Positions 5,865 through 8,453 of a stretch of 8,453 nucleotides of DNA are shown piece after piece. This stretch comes from JBHJOF01 sp050330055 (GTDB lineage Bacteria > Pseudomonadota > Alphaproteobacteria > Kiloniellales > JAKSDN01). A program made the translations under genes and the position numbers. Numbering within the stretch: the first letter of the stretch is position 1; the number at the start of each line of letters is the position of its first letter. Under the pieces are notes generated by a model. That model was not told where the DNA came from. It did no database searches and saw nothing but the letters and a program-made list of their open reading frames with translations. The DNA is taken from assembly GCA_050330055.1 (NCBI GenBank), contig JBHJOF010000230.1, forward strand, positions 1-8,453, in the 5' to 3' direction.

Positions 5865-7162
5865 AGCAGGTCGAACTCCTCGGTGTGAATCCGGCGCCGG
5901 GGGACACCCGCCTTCCGCATGAGGCCGATGACGTGCGCAGTCATCGGTGCCGGACCGCAAATGAACACCGAACGCTGATCGAAGTCCTCGCAGACCCTGC
6001 GAAGGAACTTCCCGCTCAGGAGGCCCTCGTCGTTGAAATAATGCAGGTGAAAGGAGAAGCCGGGCACTGCAGCCGCGATTCGCTCCAGCTCCTCGTGGTA
6101 GTAGGCCCGCTCGGGTCGGTTGGCACAGTACACCAGGTGGACGTTGCACTCGCCGCGCTGTGCGGCCAAGTGGCGCGCCCGGGCGACGAAGGGCGTGATC
6201 CCGATGCCGCCACCGACCCAGAGCTGTGGCACGGACCATCCGTTTGTCGGAAAGAAGCGGCCGTAGGGGCCGTCGAGGGTGACCAGCGTCCCGGGGCGGA
6301 CCTGCGCCATGGCGGCCGAGGCGTCGCCCAGCGCCTTGATGCCGATACGCACGCCGTGCTCCGAGGGGCTGGAAGACAGTGTGTAGGGGTGCTCCTCGCC
6401 ATAGCCGGGCCGTACCTCCGGATCAAAGTGTCGGAGGTACACGAACTGCCCCGCGCTGTAGCGGATCGGCCGCCCCTCCGGAACGAACGACAGCTCCACG
6501 ACCCCTCGCGCCAGCGGGGTTACGTCCGACACCTGGTAGCTGTAGAGACCGATCCAGCGCGACAGCACGCTGCGGTACACAAACACCGCCACAGCCAACA
6601 GTCCGAAGAAGGCCCACAAGCCGGCGCCCCCAGTACCCGGAATGGCTCGACTGAGCGCCAGGGTGTGCCACAGGCCCAGGGCGAGCGCCGCGCCGGACAA
6701 CAGATGAAGGTGCTTCCAGCGCTGATAGTCGGGCCGACCGAAGAACCAGAAGCTCGGGGCCAGGAAGATCATCATGGCGATCAGCGCGACCCAGCCCACC
6801 CAGACCGCGGTGTCGTCCAGCGGCGGCCAGAGGACGCCCGTCGCGGCCTCGGTCGAAGTGGTGCCGGCGGCGAGCGCGAGCAGCAAGGGGTGCGCCATCA
6901 AAAGCAGGAACGCCGCCGCGCCCAGAAGATGGTGCAGACGCCACACCGCGGTTAGGCCGCCCAGCCAGAGGTCCAGACCCGGAATACGGACGCTCAGGAT
7001 CGCCGCCATCAACAGGCAGGTCATGCCGGCTATGCCGGCGGCCCGCCCGGTCTCCTGCAACCAGCCGGAGACGCCCGTGGCGGTGAGGTGCGGCGCCGCA
7101 AGCAACAGCGGCGATGCAACGACCACGACCGCCGCTGCGGCCACGACCGGAGGTATGCGCAT
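5861..7162 (-). CDS. NOX/ferric-reductase-like flavocytochrome b oxidoreductase
   Basis: A 433-residue membrane flavocytochrome that should move electrons from cytosolic NAD(P)H through FAD and two b haems across the inner membrane. Six membrane segments are predicted near residues 4-24, 39-58, 72-98, 118-140, 148-170 and 178-199. Haem-ligand candidates are H77 or H78 with H91 in span 3, and H153 with H166 in span 5. The 14 and 13 residue spacings equal those of NOX enzymes. The cytosolic half has an FAD site at 258-265 (HPYTLSSS, the NOX/FRE HPFT type), a nucleotide-binding VGGGIGITPF at 316-325 and FICGPAPM at 400-407. The start at 7162 has GGGAG six bases upstream. A longer frame beginning at 7231 would overlap the inferred promoter and adds residues unlike a signal. 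The gene is first in an operon with the hexahaem cytochrome. Superoxide production or metal reduction are alternative roles. Confidence 0.88.
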   Translation of the reverse strand: MRIPPVVAAAAVVVVASPLLLAAPHLTATGVSGWLQETGRAAGIAGMTCLLMAAILSVRIPGLDLWLGGLTAVWRLHHLLGAAAFLLLMAHPLLLALAAGTTSTEAATGVLWPPLDDTAVWVGWVALIAMMIFLAPSFWFFGRPDYQRWKHLHLLSGAALALGLWHTLALSRAIPGTGGAGLWAFFGLLAVAVFVYRSVLSRWIGLYSYQVSDVTPLARGVVELSFVPEGRPIRYSAGQFVYLRHFDPEVRPGYGEEHPYTLSSSPSEHGVRIGIKALGDASAAMAQVRPGTLVTLDGPYGRFFPTNGWSVPQLWVGGGIGITPFVARARHLAAQRGECNVHLVYCANRPERAYYHEELERIAAAVPGFSFHLHYFNDEGLLSGKFLRRVCEDFDQRSVFICGPAPMTAHVIGLMRKAGVPRRRIHTEEFDLL

Positions 7163-7168
7163 CGACAA

Positions 7169-7173
7169 CTCCC
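7169..7173 (-). promoter_or_regulatory. Ribosome binding site fixing the reductase start
   Basis: The minus strand reads GGGAG at 7173-7169, six bases before the ATG at 7162-7160. This supports the MRIPPVV start over the upstream ATG at 7231, which lacks a comparable site. Confidence 0.65.
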
Positions 7174-7204
7174 GGAAGTGTCTCGTGAGACGCAGCCAGC
7201 CAGT

Positions 7205-7231
7205 ACAATATGGCGCTTTGCTAGAGGTCAA
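7205..7231 (-). promoter_or_regulatory. Possible promoter of reductase-cytochrome operon
   Basis: On the minus strand TTGACC (7231-7226) and TATTGT (7210-7205, 4/6 match) are separated by 15 bases, slightly short of optimal. Transcription would begin near 7198, about 36 bases before the chosen reductase start. No clear operator palindrome was found next to it. Confidence 0.4.
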
Positions 7232-7300
7232 GAGTCGGGTGCACGGATTGGCGTGCCGCTGTCATCACCTCGCACAAGCTCATCTGCGATTGCCCACGGC

Positions 7301-7329
7301 TTGACGGGCCGCGGGGTGGCGCGAAAACT
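7301..7329 (+). promoter_or_regulatory. Weak candidate promoter of M81 peptidase gene
   Basis: TTGACG at 7301-7306 is a good -35 match. With 17-base spacing the -10 would be AAAACT at 7324-7329, only a 3/6 match. It is 30 bases upstream of the peptidase ATG. Confidence 0.25.
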
Positions 7330-7358
7330 GGTGCGGGGGCAATGCTTGAGAGGTCGCC

Positions 7359-8453
7359 ATGCGCCTGCTCGTCGCCATGCTGAAGCACGAGACCAACACC
7401 TTCTCTCCGGTGCCGACCGACCTGCAGCGCTTCGACGACTGGATCCTGCACTGGGGCAACGCGGCGCAGGGGGCGCTCGGGGGCACCAACACGCCCTTAG
7501 CCGCCTTCCTCGACCTGGCCGCCGAGGCTGGCGCCGACGTGGTGACACCGGTCGCCGCCGAGGCCATGCCGAGCGGCCCGGTGCAGAACGCCGCCTACGA
7601 GCGGCTGAGCGGAGCGATCCTGGAGGAGCTGAAGCGCGGCGGTTTCGATGCGGCGCTGCTCGACCTGCACGGCGCCATGGTGACCGAGAGCGAGCCCGAC
7701 GGCGAAGGCGCCCTGCTGGAACGCATGCGGACCATCGCACCGGACCTGCCGATCGCCGTGGCCTGCGACCTGCACGCCAACCTGACCCGGCGCATGGTCG
7801 AGAACTGCACGGCCCTCATGGGATTCAAGACCTATCCGCACCTCGACATGTACGAGACCGGCCGGCGCGTCGGCCGCATCCTGCTCGACGGCCTGGCCGG
7901 CAAGGTCACGCCGGTCATGGCCTGGGGCAGCGCGCCGCTGCTGGCGCAGACGCTCTGCATGGGCACCGACGACGCGCCCATGGGGCCGTTGCAGGCCATG
8001 ACTTATACGGAGGAGCAGGGGGCGGTGCTGGGCGCCACGGTGTTCGGCGGATTCCCTTTGGCCGACATCCCGGATGCGGGGCTCTCGGCCGTGGTCGTGG
8101 CGAACGGCGACCACGCGGCGGCGCAGGCTTCCTGCGATCGCCTGCTCGACGCCGCCTGGGCGCAGCACGAGGCCTTTATCTATCAAGGCCAGCCTTTGGC
8201 CGAGGCGGTTGCCCGTGCGAAAGAGATCACGGAGGGACCGGTCGTCCTGCTCGACCACGCCGACAACTGCGGCTCGGGCGGGACCACGGACTGCATGACC
8301 GTGATCCGGGAGGTGCTGAGGCAGGGCCTCGAGGACGTGGCGGTGGCGGCCGTGCGCGACCCGGAGGCGGTGGCGGCCATGGCGGCGGCCGGCGTCGGCG
8401 CCGAGGTGACCCTGGAGCTCGGCGGTAGGACCGCCATGCCGGCGCTCGGCCTG
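7359..8453 (+). CDS. M81-family metallopeptidase, MlrC-like (3' truncated)
   Basis: The first 365 residues of an M81 metallopeptidase are present, and the gene runs off the right edge with no stop. Family members are about 480-510 residues, so roughly 120-140 are missing. The family is named after MlrC, which cleaves linearised microcystin breakdown products, but most members have unknown substrates. The metal-site residues reported for MlrC are matched in order and spacing: Glu11 in KHETNTF, His104 in LDLHGAMV, Asp137 and His139 in CDLHANLT, and His161 in YPHLDMYETG. The C-terminal domain begins near residue 295 with LLDHADNCGSGGTTD. GAGAGG lies five bases before the ATG, supporting this start. 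No signal peptide is visible, so it is probably cytosolic. It is transcribed away from the reductase operon. It may act on small peptides or amides, not necessarily toxins. Confidence 0.92.
   Translation, partial: MRLLVAMLKHETNTFSPVPTDLQRFDDWILHWGNAAQGALGGTNTPLAAFLDLAAEAGADVVTPVAAEAMPSGPVQNAAYERLSGAILEELKRGGFDAALLDLHGAMVTESEPDGEGALLERMRTIAPDLPIAVACDLHANLTRRMVENCTALMGFKTYPHLDMYETGRRVGRILLDGLAGKVTPVMAWGSAPLLAQTLCMGTDDAPMGPLQAMTYTEEQGAVLGATVFGGFPLADIPDAGLSAVVVANGDHAAAQASCDRLLDAAWAQHEAFIYQGQPLAEAVARAKEITEGPVVLLDHADNCGSGGTTDCMTVIREVLRQGLEDVAVAAVRDPEAVAAMAAAGVGAEVTLELGGRTAMPALGL

Noticed and set aside
5865..6239. N-terminal extension of the hexahaem cytochrome by 125 codons
   Set aside because: The extension is inside the reductase coding sequence in another frame, while the ATG at 5864 gives a clean signal anchor and an ATGA overlap.
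7163..7231. Upstream start for the reductase at 7231
   Set aside because: It would place the start codon on the inferred -35 hexamer, lacks a ribosome site, and adds a polar stretch before the first membrane span.
7088..8428. Plus-strand frame of 446 codons over the M81 gene
   Set aside because: It is a shifted, arginine-rich shadow; the M81 frame beginning at 7359 carries all family motifs.

Overview
This is a GC-rich chromosomal window, probably from an alphaproteobacterium and perhaps of a Rhodospirillales-like lineage. That placement rests on gene content, codon choice and the style of the intergenic repeats, and no rRNA or other marker is present to confirm it. No tRNA, rRNA, CRISPR array or intact insertion sequence was seen.

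Layout from left to right. Positions 1-531 are non-coding and hold a structured foldback repeat (about 99-257) and two hairpins downstream of katG. A minus-strand oxidative-stress operon follows: a 62-codon small protein (2912-2724), then katG, a bifunctional catalase-peroxidase (2691-532). Its promoter carries a perfect 8-1-8 palindrome of the Fur/PerR type across the -10 and spacer. Next, also on the minus strand, is a polytopic membrane protein of the putative manganese/heavy-metal exporter family (4253-3060). It has its own promoter with a consensus -10 and an imperfect Fur/Mur-like dyad, and a terminator-like hairpin behind it.

The most interesting part is a two-gene minus-strand operon at 7162-4518. 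The first gene encodes a NOX/ferric-reductase-like flavocytochrome b with six predicted membrane spans, two pairs of haem-ligand histidines, and FAD and NAD(P)H domains. Its stop codon overlaps the start of the second gene (ATGA). The second gene encodes a membrane-anchored periplasmic cytochrome c with six CxxCH haem sites. Together they look like a transmembrane electron conduit running from cytosolic NAD(P)H through FAD and two b haems to a periplasmic multihaem cytochrome. The terminal acceptor is unknown.

A divergent intergenic region (7163-7358) then leads to a plus-strand M81-family metallopeptidase gene (MlrC-like) that runs off the right edge. Two of the transcription units, small protein-katG and the metal exporter, look peroxide- or metal-responsive. 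The electron-conduit operon and the M81 gene show no clear functional link to them.
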